Positions 9,282 to 18,763 of a stretch of DNA of 64,000 nt are shown here, one piece after another. The stretch's first letter is position 1; every line of letters begins with the position of its first letter. A program made the translations under genes and the position numbers. The notes under the pieces are model-generated. The model saw nothing but the letters and a program-made list of their open reading frames with translations, did not search any database and was not told the DNA's origin. The stretch spans positions 248,001-312,000 of the forward strand of contig NZ_JARHTQ010000007.1 in assembly GCF_029223525.1 (NCBI RefSeq), in the 5' to 3' direction. The stretch comes from Streptantibioticus ferralitis (GTDB lineage: Bacteria; Actinomycetota; Actinomycetes; Streptomycetales; Streptomycetaceae).

Positions 9282-10058
9282 TCAGAGCGGGGTGTAGATG
9301 GAGAGTTTCAGTGCCGGGTGCTCGTTGGCCTGGAAGGTCGTGTAGCTGAACGTGCGGACGCCTTGTTCGGGGTGGTGGAGCGTCTTCTGGCCGTTTCCGC
9401 TGGTCAGGATGGAGTGCTGCTCCCACCATGCGGCAAATTCCGGGCAGTTGCGGCGCAGCCTGGTCGAGAGGTCGACGAAGGCGGGGTCGGCTGACCACAG
9501 ATCATGGGTGGTCCGGAACTGGGCCACGACGCGCTGGGCCTCCGCAGACCATCCCGGACCGAACAGGCGCCGCGCCTGAGGGTCGAGCAACAGGTAGACG
9601 AGGATGTTGCGGTCCTCGTCGGGCAGACGGTCGCAGCCGATGAACAACTCGGCTGCCGCGTCGTTCCAGGCCAGCAGATCCCATCGGCGGCCGGTGACAT
9701 AGGCGGGCTGGTCCAGACTCATGATCAGGTGCTGGATGGCCTCGGGCACCCGCTCCCGGACGAAGGGGCGGTGGCGGGGGCCGCGCGCCAGGGCCCGCAA
9801 GTGATCCTTCTCGACGTCGTCCAGGCGCAGGACGCGGGCCAGGGCGTCCAGGGTGGCGACCGAGGGACTGACGGCTCGTCCCTGCTCAAGCCGGATGTAC
9901 CAGTCGACACCGATGCCCGCGAGCTCGGCCACCTCCTCGCGCCTGAGTCCCGGTGTGCGCCGACGTCGCCGGTCGGGCACCCCGACCGCCTCCGGGCTCA
10001 GTTTCTCCCGGCGGGATCGGAGGAACTCGCCCAGTCCGTTGCGGGTCGACTCCGGCAT
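9282..10058 (-). CDS. XRE-type helix-turn-helix regulator with MmyB-like ligand domain
   Basis: The 258-residue protein has an N-terminal XRE helix-turn-helix (RRRTPGLRREEVAELAGI, then WYIRLEQGRAVSPS) and a C-terminal MmyB-type domain from about residue 100. Landmarks are WDLLAWNDAAAELF and a PEFAAWWEQH motif near the end. MmyB-like proteins bind fatty-acid-like ligands and commonly control an adjacent oxidoreductase. It is divergent from the quinone-oxidoreductase-like gene at 10225, with 166 bp between them, and is the likely regulator of that gene. Confidence 0.92.
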   Translation of the reverse strand: MPESTRNGLGEFLRSRREKLSPEAVGVPDRRRRRTPGLRREEVAELAGIGVDWYIRLEQGRAVSPSVATLDALARVLRLDDVEKDHLRALARGPRHRPFVRERVPEAIQHLIMSLDQPAYVTGRRWDLLAWNDAAAELFIGCDRLPDEDRNILVYLLLDPQARRLFGPGWSAEAQRVVAQFRTTHDLWSADPAFVDLSTRLRRNCPEFAAWWEQHSILTSGNGQKTLHHPEQGVRTFSYTTFQANEHPALKLSIYTPL

Positions 10059-10224
10059 GATCAGCTACTTCCCGTGCTTTCCACGAACGCGGCGGGCCGG
10101 TGTGTGCCACGAGGGTGGGTCCGCACAGTCCCAGGATGGTACTAGGCCTGGATGGGGTCCAGCGGCATGCGCACGATGGCGTCGCGCCACGTCCAGTGGC
10201 TCCGTCGAAAGGAGCGAGGCCGCG

Positions 10225-11316
10225 ATGAAAGCCGCAGTCCTGAAGCAGTTCGGATCTTCGTTGACCGTGCAGACCGTGCCCTCTCCCGTCCTGGGGACGG
10301 GAGAGGTCGTCGTGGATGTGGTGGCGGCCGGCGTGCTGCCCTACGCCGCGGAGGTCTTCAGCGGAGAACGGCAGTATCTGCTCACGCTGCCGGTGACACC
10401 CGGAGCCGGGGCAGTGGGCCGGGTGCGCGCCGTGGGACCCGACTCGACGCGGCTTACCGTGGGCGACTGGGTTCTGTGTGACCCGACTGTTCGCTCCCGG
10501 GACGACGCGCTGACTCCGGACATCACGCTGCAAGGACTGAGCGCACGCGGCCAGGGTGGGCTGCGCCTGCAGGAGCACTTCGGCCAGGGCTCCTTCGCCG
10601 AACAGTTGCTGGCCCCCACCGAGAACGTCTTCCCCATCGGCGCGATCGAACCCGGGGACGCCGGGGCGTGGTGTGCGCTCTCGCTCCTTCTCGTGCCCTA
10701 CGGCGGCCTGCTGGCGGCCGGTCTGCAGGCTGGCCAGACCGTGCTGATCAGCGGTGCCACCGGGCACTTCGGCAGCGCGGCCGTCGCGGTGGCCCTGGCC
10801 ATGGGAGCCGGCAGCGTGATCACGCCAGGGCGGAACGAGAAGATGCTCGATGAACTCCAACGCCGGTTCGGTTCGCGCATCCGGACGGTGCGGTTGTCCG
10901 GCGAGGAGGACGCGGACCGCGAGCGGATGCGCGGGGCGGCGCCGGGCCCGATCGACGCCGTCCTCGACCTGCTCCCGCCCTCGGCCGGAACGACACCGGT
11001 ACGGGCCGCGGCGATGACGGTCCGGGAGTACGGCACGGTCGTGCTGATGGGTGGCGTCGGCATGCTGGGCGGCGACGACCTGGGGCTGCCGTATCCGTGG
11101 ATCATGAGGAACAACATCACGATCCGTGGACAGTGGATGTACCCCCGTGAGGCCATCACCCGACTCATCCAACTGACCAGGTCCGGACAACTGGATCTCC
11201 GCCAGTTCGACATCACGGCGTTCGACCTCGACGACGCCAACGCGGCTGTCGCACACGCCGCCACCGACGGGCGTCACTTCAGCCTGACGGTCATTCAGCC
11301 GACCACACCACGCTGA
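10225..11316 (+). CDS. Zinc-type alcohol dehydrogenase / quinone oxidoreductase-like (MDR) protein
   Basis: The 363-residue protein starts at ATG 10225 behind AAAGGAGCGAG. It has the GroES-like fold at the N-terminus (VVDVVAAGVLPY, then PGAGAVGRVRAVG) and a Rossmann domain with the NADPH-binding pattern SGATGHFGSAAVAVALAMG near residue 175. I do not see the Cys pattern of the structural zinc lobe, so it fits the zinc-free quinone oxidoreductase branch. It probably reduces an activated carbonyl or enone. It is divergent from the MmyB-type regulator. Confidence 0.9.
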   Translation: MKAAVLKQFGSSLTVQTVPSPVLGTGEVVVDVVAAGVLPYAAEVFSGERQYLLTLPVTPGAGAVGRVRAVGPDSTRLTVGDWVLCDPTVRSRDDALTPDITLQGLSARGQGGLRLQEHFGQGSFAEQLLAPTENVFPIGAIEPGDAGAWCALSLLLVPYGGLLAAGLQAGQTVLISGATGHFGSAAVAVALAMGAGSVITPGRNEKMLDELQRRFGSRIRTVRLSGEEDADRERMRGAAPGPIDAVLDLLPPSAGTTPVRAAAMTVREYGTVVLMGGVGMLGGDDLGLPYPWIMRNNITIRGQWMYPREAITRLIQLTRSGQLDLRQFDITAFDLDDANAAVAHAATDGRHFSLTVIQPTTPR

Positions 11317-11320
11317 GCGT

Positions 11321-11362
11321 CGTTGGTGGGCCGCCCCTGTCGGGGGGGGCGCCCCACCAACG
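11321..11362. terminator. Bidirectional hairpin between convergent genes
   Basis: A long stem-loop: CGTTGGTGGG at 11321-11330 pairs with CCCACCAACG at 11353-11362, and the GC-rich interior can extend the stem. It lies just 4 bp after the oxidoreductase stop and about 70 bp before the end of the convergent MFS gene, so it can serve both. Confidence 0.75.
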
Positions 11363-11430
11363 CGCGCCTGCCCACGGGCTGATCCGCCCGGCGAGTTCGC
11401 GGCAGGCGTCGGTCATGACACGTACCCCGG

Positions 11431-12633
11431 TCAGTCCCGCGTCCGCGGCGGCCGACGCAGAAGGAACACGGCCACGCCGGCCGACAGCAGCATCACGCAC
11501 CCCGCGAAGACCAGACCGGCGCCGCGCAGCCCCAGAGCCAGGGTGAGGGCCCCGACTCCGACCACCGGCAAGGAGATTCCGACATAGGCGACGACGAAGA
11601 AGGCGGAGATCGTCGCGCCACGGTGCTCGTCCGGAGCCACCGCACTCACGCTGGTCAGGGCCGCGCGGAAACCCAGTCCTTGGCCGAGGCCGCCGACCAC
11701 CGCGCCGACCACCAGCACCGGCAGGGACTCCACCAGGAGGGAGGACGCCACCAGGGCAATGCCCAGCGTCAGCACCAGGCAACCGGCGGGCAGCGCGCGC
11801 CGCACGCCCACCCGGGGCATCAGAAGCTGTCCGGCTGTTGAGGAGCAGAACACCGAGAAGACGATCACGCCGGTAACCGCCAGATTGCGATCCCCCAGGG
11901 TCTGGGCGACGAAGCTCGGCGATACCGCGGTGAACAAGCCCAGCAGGGAGAATCCGGCGAAAGCGGCCAGCCCAGCGGGCGCGAACGCCTCGCGCGTCTG
12001 CTCGGGTACGACCATGCCCTGAGGGCGCAGCGGCGGCCGGGGAGTGCGACGCGCCACCGTCTCCGGCAGCGCGCCGGTGACAGCGATGGCCACCACGAGC
12101 AGCGCGATGTGTACCAGGAAGGGCAGCCGAAGCGGCCACGGCGCATACTGCGCCAGGAACCCCGACAACAGTGGACCACAGCCCAGGCCGCCCATGTTGG
12201 CGGCCGTGGCGGCGAATCCCGCACGTCCGCGCTGCTCCTGGGCAGCCAGCTCCAGTACGGCAGCCGTCGCGGCCCCGCTGAAGAGCCCCGCGGCAAATCC
12301 GGAAAGCAGCCGTCCCGCGAACAGCAGCGGCAGCCCGCCCTCATACAGGAAGCACACCGCACTCAGGACCGACAGCCCCAGAGCGAACAGCAGCACCGGG
12401 CGTCGGCCCAGGACGTCGGAGAAGTCACCGGCGACCAGCAGCGTGGCGATCACGCCGAGCGCGTAGACCGCGAAGACCACCGTCACCATCAGTTCGGAGA
12501 ACCCGATCTGTTCCCGGTAGAGCCCGTACAGCGGTGTCGGCAGTGTGGTCCCGGCCATGCCGACCGCGAACACCCCTGCGGCCGCGAGGTACCAGCCCTG
12601 GGCAGGACGTTCCCGTGTGTCTTGAGCGATCAC
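11431..12633 (-). CDS. MFS transporter, drug exporter-like
   Basis: A 400-residue protein with about twelve hydrophobic segments. It contains the loop-2/3 signature GDFSDVLGRRPVLL near residue 75 and a motif-C-like segment at LLSGFAAGLFSGA. It belongs to the major facilitator superfamily and is most like proton-driven drug efflux pumps. The GTG start at 12633 has no ribosome site. A -10-like TAGGTT (minus strand, 12640-12645) ends six bases before it, so the transcript may be leaderless. The substrate is unknown. Confidence 0.9.
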   Translation of the reverse strand: MIAQDTRERPAQGWYLAAAGVFAVGMAGTTLPTPLYGLYREQIGFSELMVTVVFAVYALGVIATLLVAGDFSDVLGRRPVLLFALGLSVLSAVCFLYEGGLPLLFAGRLLSGFAAGLFSGAATAAVLELAAQEQRGRAGFAATAANMGGLGCGPLLSGFLAQYAPWPLRLPFLVHIALLVVAIAVTGALPETVARRTPRPPLRPQGMVVPEQTREAFAPAGLAAFAGFSLLGLFTAVSPSFVAQTLGDRNLAVTGVIVFSVFCSSTAGQLLMPRVGVRRALPAGCLVLTLGIALVASSLLVESLPVLVVGAVVGGLGQGLGFRAALTSVSAVAPDEHRGATISAFFVVAYVGISLPVVGVGALTLALGLRGAGLVFAGCVMLLSAGVAVFLLRRPPRTRD

Positions 12634-13224
12634 GTCTCAAACCTAGCTGGCGGGCCTGACCAGCGGCTGTCTCGAATCACCCGCCCGACCCACTCCTGAT
12701 CCGAAAGCGCGCCCCGCCCCACGCCGACCGCATTGAAGCGTAGGCGGTGCCGTTCACACGACCCGTCGGACAGGCCCTGGACCTGGCTGGAAATGCCCAG
12801 GCCCGCCGTCGAGTTGGCGGACGGACTGTCGACGCTCGATCCAGGCCCTGCCACGAGCCCGCGCCAACTTCCGCGGCCCATAGGAACCTGCCGAGCCCCG
12901 GGGCTCGTGTGGCGTTGGGTCCGGCGTCCGCTCCACGCGGCTGCCGGGCCGTCAATTCGCCCGTTGACGCGGCGACAGTCGAAACGGGCCATCGTCACAA
13001 CCGGCGAACCACCACGAAAGATCTGGGCTCGCAACGCTTCCGGCCGTGTGTTTCTTGGTTCTTCTGCGAACCCTGGGCGGTTGCCCTTACTGTCTGTCCC
13101 CGGAAGAGCACTTCACGTGCGCTGGGGAGCCACGTGGAGCGAAATGGGGACTTGCTGAGCGCGGCCAGGGGGGTCTGAGCCGCCGTAGGCCGTAGTTGGG
13201 TCGACATCATGTACTGCCGCCGTT
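12634..13224. other. Intergenic region of 591 bp between the MFS gene and the GT2 operon
   Basis: No gene on either strand is supported; the open frames here lack codon bias and family signatures. A perfect 16-base palindrome without loop (CGAGCCCC/GGGGCTCG) is at 12892-12907. The region should hold the promoter of the glycosyltransferase/oxidase operon, but I could not pick a convincing -35/-10 pair. I looked for c-di-GMP and c-di-AMP riboswitch patterns and saw none. Confidence 0.4.
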
Positions 13225-14514
13225 GTGCGCGGCGGGTCCGAGGGGGGACTTTGCTTGCTTGTTTCCGTGTTCGTCACCGCTGTGTCGCTGACGCTGTTCT
13301 GGATGGCGGCGTTGACGCTGTGGTGGCAGATGCATGCGTGGCGTACGCCGGAGACTCTGGCGGCGACACGCTTTGACCAGCCTGACGGGGATGCCGGGTG
13401 CTCCTTCTCGCTGCTCGTGCCCGCCCGGCACGAGCAGGCCGTGCTCGAACACACCGTCACACGCCTGTTGGAGTCCAGCCACGGCTCCTTCGAGATCCTG
13501 GTGATCGTCGGCCATGACGACCCGGAGACCACCGAGGTCGCCGAGAAGGTAGCGGCGGCGGCACCGTACAGAGTGCGGGTCATCGTGGACACCCACGAGG
13601 TGAAGAACAAGCCGAAGGCGCTCAACACCGCGCTGCCGCAGTGCCGGGGAGAGATCGTCGGGGTCTTCGACGCAGAGGACCAGGTGCACCCCGAACTGCT
13701 CGCGCACGTCGACCACGCCTTCCGGTCAACCGGCGCCGACGTGGTGCAGGGCGGAGTCCAACTCATCAACTTCCACTCCAGCTGGTACAGCCTGCGCAAC
13801 TGCCTGGAGTACTTCTTCTGGTTCCGCAGCCGGTTGCATCTGCACGCGCTGAAGGGGTTCATTCCACTCGGCGGCAACACCGTCTTCGTCCGGACCGCCG
13901 TACTGCGCGAGGCCGGCGGCTGGGACCAGCAGTGCCTGGCGGAGGACTGCGATCTGGGGGTACGGCTGTCCAGCGCGGGCAGGCGAGTCGTCGTCGCGTA
14001 CGACGCGAACATGGTCACCCGTGAGGAGACCCCGGGAACACTGGTGAGCCTGCTGAAGCAGCGCACCCGCTGGAACCAGGGATTCCTGCAGGTCTACCGC
14101 AAGCGTGACTGGACGCGCCTGCCCACCCTCGGTCAGCGGATGCTCGCGCGCTACACCCTGAGCACCCCCTTCCTCCAGGCGTTCTCCGGAGTGGTGATCC
14201 CGGTCAACGCCGCCATCGCGATCTTCCTCGACGTGCCGGTCGGCATCGCGGTGGTGACCTTCCTGCCCGCCCTGACCGCGCTTGTCACCTTCGTGTTCGA
14301 GGTTGTCGGCCTGCACGACTTCGGCAAGCAGTACGGACTGCAGGTACGCCTCTCGCACTACGCCAAGCTCCTCGTCGGCGGCCCCTTCTACCAACTGCTC
14401 CTCGCCGGAGCCGCCATACGCGCGGTGTGGCGGGAGAGCAAGGGACGCAGCGACTGGGAGCTCACCGAGCACGTCGGCGCGCACCTCACGACGCGAGAGG
14501 ACGTGCTCCAGTGA
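13225..14514 (+). CDS. Membrane GT2 glycosyltransferase (polysaccharide synthase-like)
   Basis: Up to 429 residues. An N-terminal membrane helix is followed by a GT-A catalytic domain: FSLLVPARHEQAVLEHTV, the DAED metal site near residue 150, a GGNTVFVR block, the acceptor AEDCDLGVRL and the processive-type RTRWNQGFLQ (R/Q-x-x-R-W) motif near 290. Three or four membrane helices follow. This is the layout of cellulose/chitin/hyaluronan synthase-like enzymes, so it probably extends a beta-linked glycan across the membrane. The start is uncertain: GTG 13225 is the longest, but a GAGGGGGG ribosome site favours TTG 13255. It overlaps the next gene by GTGA and is in one operon with a GT39-type enzyme and a copper oxidase. 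Confidence 0.9.
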   Translation: MRGGSEGGLCLLVSVFVTAVSLTLFWMAALTLWWQMHAWRTPETLAATRFDQPDGDAGCSFSLLVPARHEQAVLEHTVTRLLESSHGSFEILVIVGHDDPETTEVAEKVAAAAPYRVRVIVDTHEVKNKPKALNTALPQCRGEIVGVFDAEDQVHPELLAHVDHAFRSTGADVVQGGVQLINFHSSWYSLRNCLEYFFWFRSRLHLHALKGFIPLGGNTVFVRTAVLREAGGWDQQCLAEDCDLGVRLSSAGRRVVVAYDANMVTREETPGTLVSLLKQRTRWNQGFLQVYRKRDWTRLPTLGQRMLARYTLSTPFLQAFSGVVIPVNAAIAIFLDVPVGIAVVTFLPALTALVTFVFEVVGLHDFGKQYGLQVRLSHYAKLLVGGPFYQLLLAGAAIRAVWRESKGRSDWELTEHVGAHLTTREDVLQ

Positions 14515-16172
14515 CAGCGACCGTACCCGCCGCGGTCCCGTCCGCCGCAGACCCGGTCCGACCGTCCGCGGCACCCGTGGCGCGGTTCCGCCGCGCCCGG
14601 CCCGATCTGCTGGTCTGCGCCCCGCTGTTGGCCGTGATCCTGCTCGTCCAGGGCTGGAACATCACCGCCTTCCCCGCCCTCAGCGACGACGAGGGAACGT
14701 ACCTGTCGCAGGCATGGGCGGTGCAGCAGGGCCAGGGGCTGGCCCACTACACCTACTGGTACGACCATCCGCCGCTCGGCTGGATCCAACTGGCCCTGGT
14801 CACCTGGGTGCCCTCGGCCATCGCACCGCCCAGCATGGCGGTGGGCTCGATGCGCTGCGTGATGCTTCTGGTCACCGCCGTGAGCGCGGTCCTGCTGTTC
14901 GTGCTGGCCCGGCGGCTCGGACTGCCGCGCTGGGCGGCGGCGTTGGGCATGGCGCTGTTCGGCCTGTCCCCGCTGTCCGTGGTGCTGCAGCGGGAGATAT
15001 TCCTGGACAACATAGCGGTGATGTGGATGCTCCTGGCCTTCGTGCTGGCCGCGTCCCCGAGCCGTCATCTGTGGCACCACTTCGGTGCCGGAGTGGCCGC
15101 CGCGACGGCCGTGTTGTCCAAGGAGACGATGCTGGTCGTACTGCCCGCGCTGCTGGTGACGATGTGGCGGCACAGCCACCGGGACACCCGGAAGTTCGCC
15201 GTGACGGGAGCGGTGACGGCGTGCGTCCTGATCGGACTGTGCTATCCGCTGTACGCCTTGCTCAAGGGCGAGTTGTGGCCCGGCCCCGGGCATGTCTCGC
15301 TGACCGACGGCATCCTGTTCCAGATGCGGCGGACCGGTTCCGGCAGCATCTTCTCCGCGCACTCCGGCGCCCATGCGGTACTGAACTCCTGGCTGTACTA
15401 CGACCGGGTGCTGCCGCTGGGCGGGCTGGCCGCCGTCGTGCTGCTGCTCCTGACCGCGTACTGGTCGGGTACCGGGCGGGCGGTGTTCGGGCCGGTGCTG
15501 GCCGCCGCGCTGCTGGCCGCCGTGGCGATGCGCCCGACCGGCTACCTGCCGGCGATGTACGTCATCCAGGCACTGCCCTTCCTGGCCCTGTCGCTCGCCG
15601 GACTGGCCGTAGCCGGAACCGGCCTGGCCGAGCGGGTGGCGCGCCGGGTACGACGGGTGGCGGCCGCTCGGCTGCTGCGCTGGTCGGCGGTCGGGGCGCT
15701 CGGCGCGCTGACGGCGGCTGTCGTAGTGCCCAACTGGTACGACGGCGACCGGTCCGTGGAAACCATCGACGCCAACGCCGCTTACCGCTCAGCCGCCTTG
15801 TGGATGGCCACCAAGGCGGGCGACCCCGCACGGACCCGGGTGCTCGTCGACGACGCGCTCTGGCTGGACCTGGTGCACCAGGGCTACCGGCCCGGGACCG
15901 GTGTCATCTGGTTCTACAAGGCCGACCTCGACCCCGCCGTCAGCAAGACCATGCCGCACGGCTACCGGGACATCGACTATGTGGTCGCCACCCCCACGGT
16001 GCGGCGCGACGCCGTCAACCTGCCCACCGTACGCGCTGCCTTGGATCACTCCGAGACGGTCGCCGCGTTCGGCAGCGGCGACAACCGGATCGAGATCCGC
16101 CGGGTGCCCAAGGAAGCGGACGGCCACCCCCGTGTGCCACAGAGTCCGAACTCCAGCCGAAAGGATGGGTGA
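14511..16172 (+). CDS. GT39/PMT-like membrane glycosyltransferase
   Basis: The 553-residue protein has about 11-12 hydrophobic segments and the GT-C hallmark in its first extracytoplasmic loop: ALSDDEGTYLSQA with the acidic D-D-E cluster near residue 60, then YWYDHPPLGWIQLA. Such enzymes use polyprenyl-phosphate sugars and add them to proteins, lipids or glycans outside the membrane. A C-terminal soluble part of about 130 residues follows the last helix. It overlaps its neighbours by GTGA upstream and by one base downstream, so it is translationally coupled to the GT2 synthase and the oxidase. The acceptor is unknown. Confidence 0.87.
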   Translation: MTATVPAAVPSAADPVRPSAAPVARFRRARPDLLVCAPLLAVILLVQGWNITAFPALSDDEGTYLSQAWAVQQGQGLAHYTYWYDHPPLGWIQLALVTWVPSAIAPPSMAVGSMRCVMLLVTAVSAVLLFVLARRLGLPRWAAALGMALFGLSPLSVVLQREIFLDNIAVMWMLLAFVLAASPSRHLWHHFGAGVAAATAVLSKETMLVVLPALLVTMWRHSHRDTRKFAVTGAVTACVLIGLCYPLYALLKGELWPGPGHVSLTDGILFQMRRTGSGSIFSAHSGAHAVLNSWLYYDRVLPLGGLAAVVLLLLTAYWSGTGRAVFGPVLAAALLAAVAMRPTGYLPAMYVIQALPFLALSLAGLAVAGTGLAERVARRVRRVAAARLLRWSAVGALGALTAAVVVPNWYDGDRSVETIDANAAYRSAALWMATKAGDPARTRVLVDDALWLDLVHQGYRPGTGVIWFYKADLDPAVSKTMPHGYRDIDYVVATPTVRRDAVNLPTVRAALDHSETVAAFGSGDNRIEIRRVPKEADGHPRVPQSPNSSRKDG

Positions 16173-18577
16173 TGACACCAATTCCGCGCAGACGCGACCG
16201 CGTTCGCGAACGACGCCGGTCGGCAGGTGCCCTACTGCTCGCCGTCGTCACCTCCATGGGGCTGCTGCTGTCCGGGTCCCCAGCGGCACATGCGGGGTCC
16301 AATCTGCTGGTCAACCCCGGTTTCGAGTCCGTCGGACCCGACGGGATGCCAACCTGCTGGGAGAAGTCCGGCTGGGGCGACAACGACTTCACCGCGCAAC
16401 TCACCGACAAGTCGCACAGCGGCAGCAACGCGATGGCGCTGACCGTCACCCGCATCACCGGCGGCGACCGCAAGGCGATGATGCTGGAAAGCACTTCGTG
16501 CGCACCGGATGTGACTCCCAACCACCAGTACGACCTGTCGGTCTGGTACACGAGCAGCACACCCAACGCCGCGATCACGGTCTTCCGGCATGACGTCCAG
16601 AACGGCTGGCAGTACTGGACCGACCTCAAGACACTCCCGGTGAGCCCCGACTACCAGCACGCCGAGGTGCGTACCCCCGTGGTGCCGCCCAACACCGACC
16701 AGATCACCTGGGGCGTGTCCGTCTACGGCGTCGGGACCGTCGTCACCGACGACTACGACATGGAGGACGCCACCCAGCCCACGCCGGGCGACGCCTGCTC
16801 CGCGGGCGCCGCGTGTACCCAAGGGTCATGGCAGGTGATGCCGTTCAAGAATCCGGTCCGCAGCATGCACGCCGTCGTGCTGCGCAACGGGAAGGTGCTG
16901 CTGGTCGCCGGTTCCGGCAACAGCCCGGAGCTGTTCCAGGCGGGCACCTTCACCTCCGCCGTCTACGACCCGAAGAACGGATCGTTCGTCACGATCCCCA
17001 CACCCGTTGACATGTTCTGCGGCGGCCACGTCCAACTCTCCGACGGCCGGGTGCTGATCCTCAGCGGCACCAAGGCGTACTCCGACAGCAGCCACGGCTA
17101 CGAGGGCATCAAGGACTCCTACATCTTCGATCCGGCGACCAACAGTTACACCAAGACGAACGACCTGCACGACGGCCACTGGTACCCGTCGGCCACCGTG
17201 CTCGGCAACGGCGATGTGATCACCTTCGGCGGGTTGAAGGAGGACTCCTCCGGCAACGTCACCACCGAACGGTTCTCCCAGGTCCAGCAGCAGTGGCTGC
17301 CCACCAACCAGGTCAATCAGACGTGGTCGTTCTGGGGCCTGTACCCGTCGATGATCCTGATGCAGGACGGACGGCTCTTCTACTCCGGCAGCCATGTCTT
17401 CGGCAACGGCACTCCGGGCACCGGCGCGTCGATCTACGACACCAATGCCAACACCGTCACCGACGTACCCGGCCTGCAGGACAAGGACCACCGGGACCAG
17501 TCGGCGAGCGTGCTGCTGCCTCCGGCCCAGGACCAGCGCGTGCTGACCATGGGCGGCGGCAACATCGACTCCAACCCCGACGCCAACCGCAACACCGACA
17601 TCATCGACCTCAAGCAGCCCAATCCCCAGTACGTCCCCGGACCGCCGCTCCCCCAGGGCACCGTCGACCAGGGCGCGGGCCCGGTCCCGGAGACCGGCGC
17701 GCAGGGCAAGATGTACGTCTCGGCGGTACTGCTGCCCGACGGTAATGTGCTGGAGACCGGCGGAGGACTGCACAACCGCGCCGACCCGGTCTACGAAGCG
17801 TCGATGTTCGACCCCACGACCAACACCTACAAGCCGGGGATGGCCACCGATCCCATCCCGCGCTCCTACCACTCGGCCGCGTTCCTGCTGCCCGACGCCC
17901 GGGTCATGACGGTCGGCGACAACCCCGGCAACGGCACCTTCGACGAGCATGTGTCGATCTACACCCCGCCGTACCTGTACAAGGGGCCCCGACCGCAGAT
18001 CACGTTCACGGCCAACAGCCAGTGGACATACGGCAGTACGCAGCGCATCACCGTCGACCGGCCGATCGTGAAGGCCGAACTGATCCGCCCGGCCGCCGTC
18101 ACCCACTCCTCCGACCCCAACCAGCGCTTCGTCGACCTGCCCATCGGGGTGAACGGCAACTCCGTCGACCTGAACGTCACCAGCAACCCCAACCTGGCAC
18201 CGCCCGGCTGGTACATGCTCTTCGCCGTCGACGCCGCCGGGGTACCCTCGGTGGCCTCCTGGGTCCACCTGGGCACCAGCCCGGCCAACACCGGACCCTC
18301 GGCCATGGTCCACAACTTCGCGCACTCACCGGAGAACCACGCCAAACAAGCCGGCCGGCCGCGCACCGCGCAGCCGATCAGCCCCCAACTGTCCGGCTGC
18401 GACCGCGACTACGGCGGCGCCGACGTCTGCGTCCCGACCGTGTTCCCCAAGGGAGTGCCCAACACCACCGCGGGCCGCTGCACCTGGCTCCACCACCACG
18501 GCTACGCCCGGCTGCGGCTCACCGGCAGGAAGGACCCACTGGGGCTTGATCCCCATCACGACGGATGGGCCTGCTGA
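16172..18577 (+). CDS. Secreted copper radical oxidase (galactose oxidase/GlxA-like) with N-terminal carbohydrate-binding-like domain
   Basis: From ATG 16172 (AAAGGA six bases upstream) the protein has 801 residues. It has a Sec signal with an AHA-G cleavage site near residue 40, a jelly-roll domain typical of carbohydrate-binding modules (LLVNPGFES to about 190), a Kelch propeller and a C-terminal Ig-like domain (DUF1929). All galactose-oxidase-type residues can be placed: Cys 283 in DMFCGGH and Tyr 338 in HWYPSA for the thioether cofactor, axial Tyr 566 and His 567 in RSYHSA, and His 645 in VTHSSDPNQR. The tail is Cys-rich and ends with an Excalibur-like DPHHDGWAC. By analogy with Streptomyces CslA-GlxA, it probably oxidises the glycan made by the two upstream membrane enzymes. 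Confidence 0.92.
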   Translation: MTPIPRRRDRVRERRRSAGALLLAVVTSMGLLLSGSPAAHAGSNLLVNPGFESVGPDGMPTCWEKSGWGDNDFTAQLTDKSHSGSNAMALTVTRITGGDRKAMMLESTSCAPDVTPNHQYDLSVWYTSSTPNAAITVFRHDVQNGWQYWTDLKTLPVSPDYQHAEVRTPVVPPNTDQITWGVSVYGVGTVVTDDYDMEDATQPTPGDACSAGAACTQGSWQVMPFKNPVRSMHAVVLRNGKVLLVAGSGNSPELFQAGTFTSAVYDPKNGSFVTIPTPVDMFCGGHVQLSDGRVLILSGTKAYSDSSHGYEGIKDSYIFDPATNSYTKTNDLHDGHWYPSATVLGNGDVITFGGLKEDSSGNVTTERFSQVQQQWLPTNQVNQTWSFWGLYPSMILMQDGRLFYSGSHVFGNGTPGTGASIYDTNANTVTDVPGLQDKDHRDQSASVLLPPAQDQRVLTMGGGNIDSNPDANRNTDIIDLKQPNPQYVPGPPLPQGTVDQGAGPVPETGAQGKMYVSAVLLPDGNVLETGGGLHNRADPVYEASMFDPTTNTYKPGMATDPIPRSYHSAAFLLPDARVMTVGDNPGNGTFDEHVSIYTPPYLYKGPRPQITFTANSQWTYGSTQRITVDRPIVKAELIRPAAVTHSSDPNQRFVDLPIGVNGNSVDLNVTSNPNLAPPGWYMLFAVDAAGVPSVASWVHLGTSPANTGPSAMVHNFAHSPENHAKQAGRPRTAQPISPQLSGCDRDYGGADVCVPTVFPKGVPNTTAGRCTWLHHHGYARLRLTGRKDPLGLDPHHDGWAC

Positions 18578-18639
18578 CCGCGGAGTCAGGATCGGAAGGG
18601 AAGCCTTTCTCCAGCTGATCCCGGGTCCGGCCCGGGCTG

Positions 18640-18685
18640 CGGCCGGGATGGTGAGTCGGGACGCCCCGGCGCACCATCCCGGCCG
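18640..18685. terminator. Long hairpin after the copper oxidase gene
   Basis: A perfect 14-bp stem, CGGCCGGGATGGTG at 18640-18653 and its complement at 18672-18685, has an 18-base GC-rich loop. It lies 62 bp after the oxidase stop and 78 bp before the next start. It is probably the terminator of the glycan operon. Confidence 0.65.
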
Positions 18686-18763
18686 TACCGTGTCGGCCGC
18701 AGGCCTGGCGCGCGACGGGCTGATCGCCATGGCCTGGGGGAAAATGGTCGGGAGGTGACCGTG

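Noticed and set aside
12892-12907. 16-base perfect palindrome CGAGCCCC/GGGGCTCG as an operator
   Set aside because: It is GC-rich, has no loop, and lies over 300 bp from either gene start; chance in this base composition is possible.
16826-18325. Minus-strand open frame of 499 codons opposite the copper oxidase
   Set aside because: Shadow of the oxidase gene; Val/Gly/Asp-rich composition with no fold signature.
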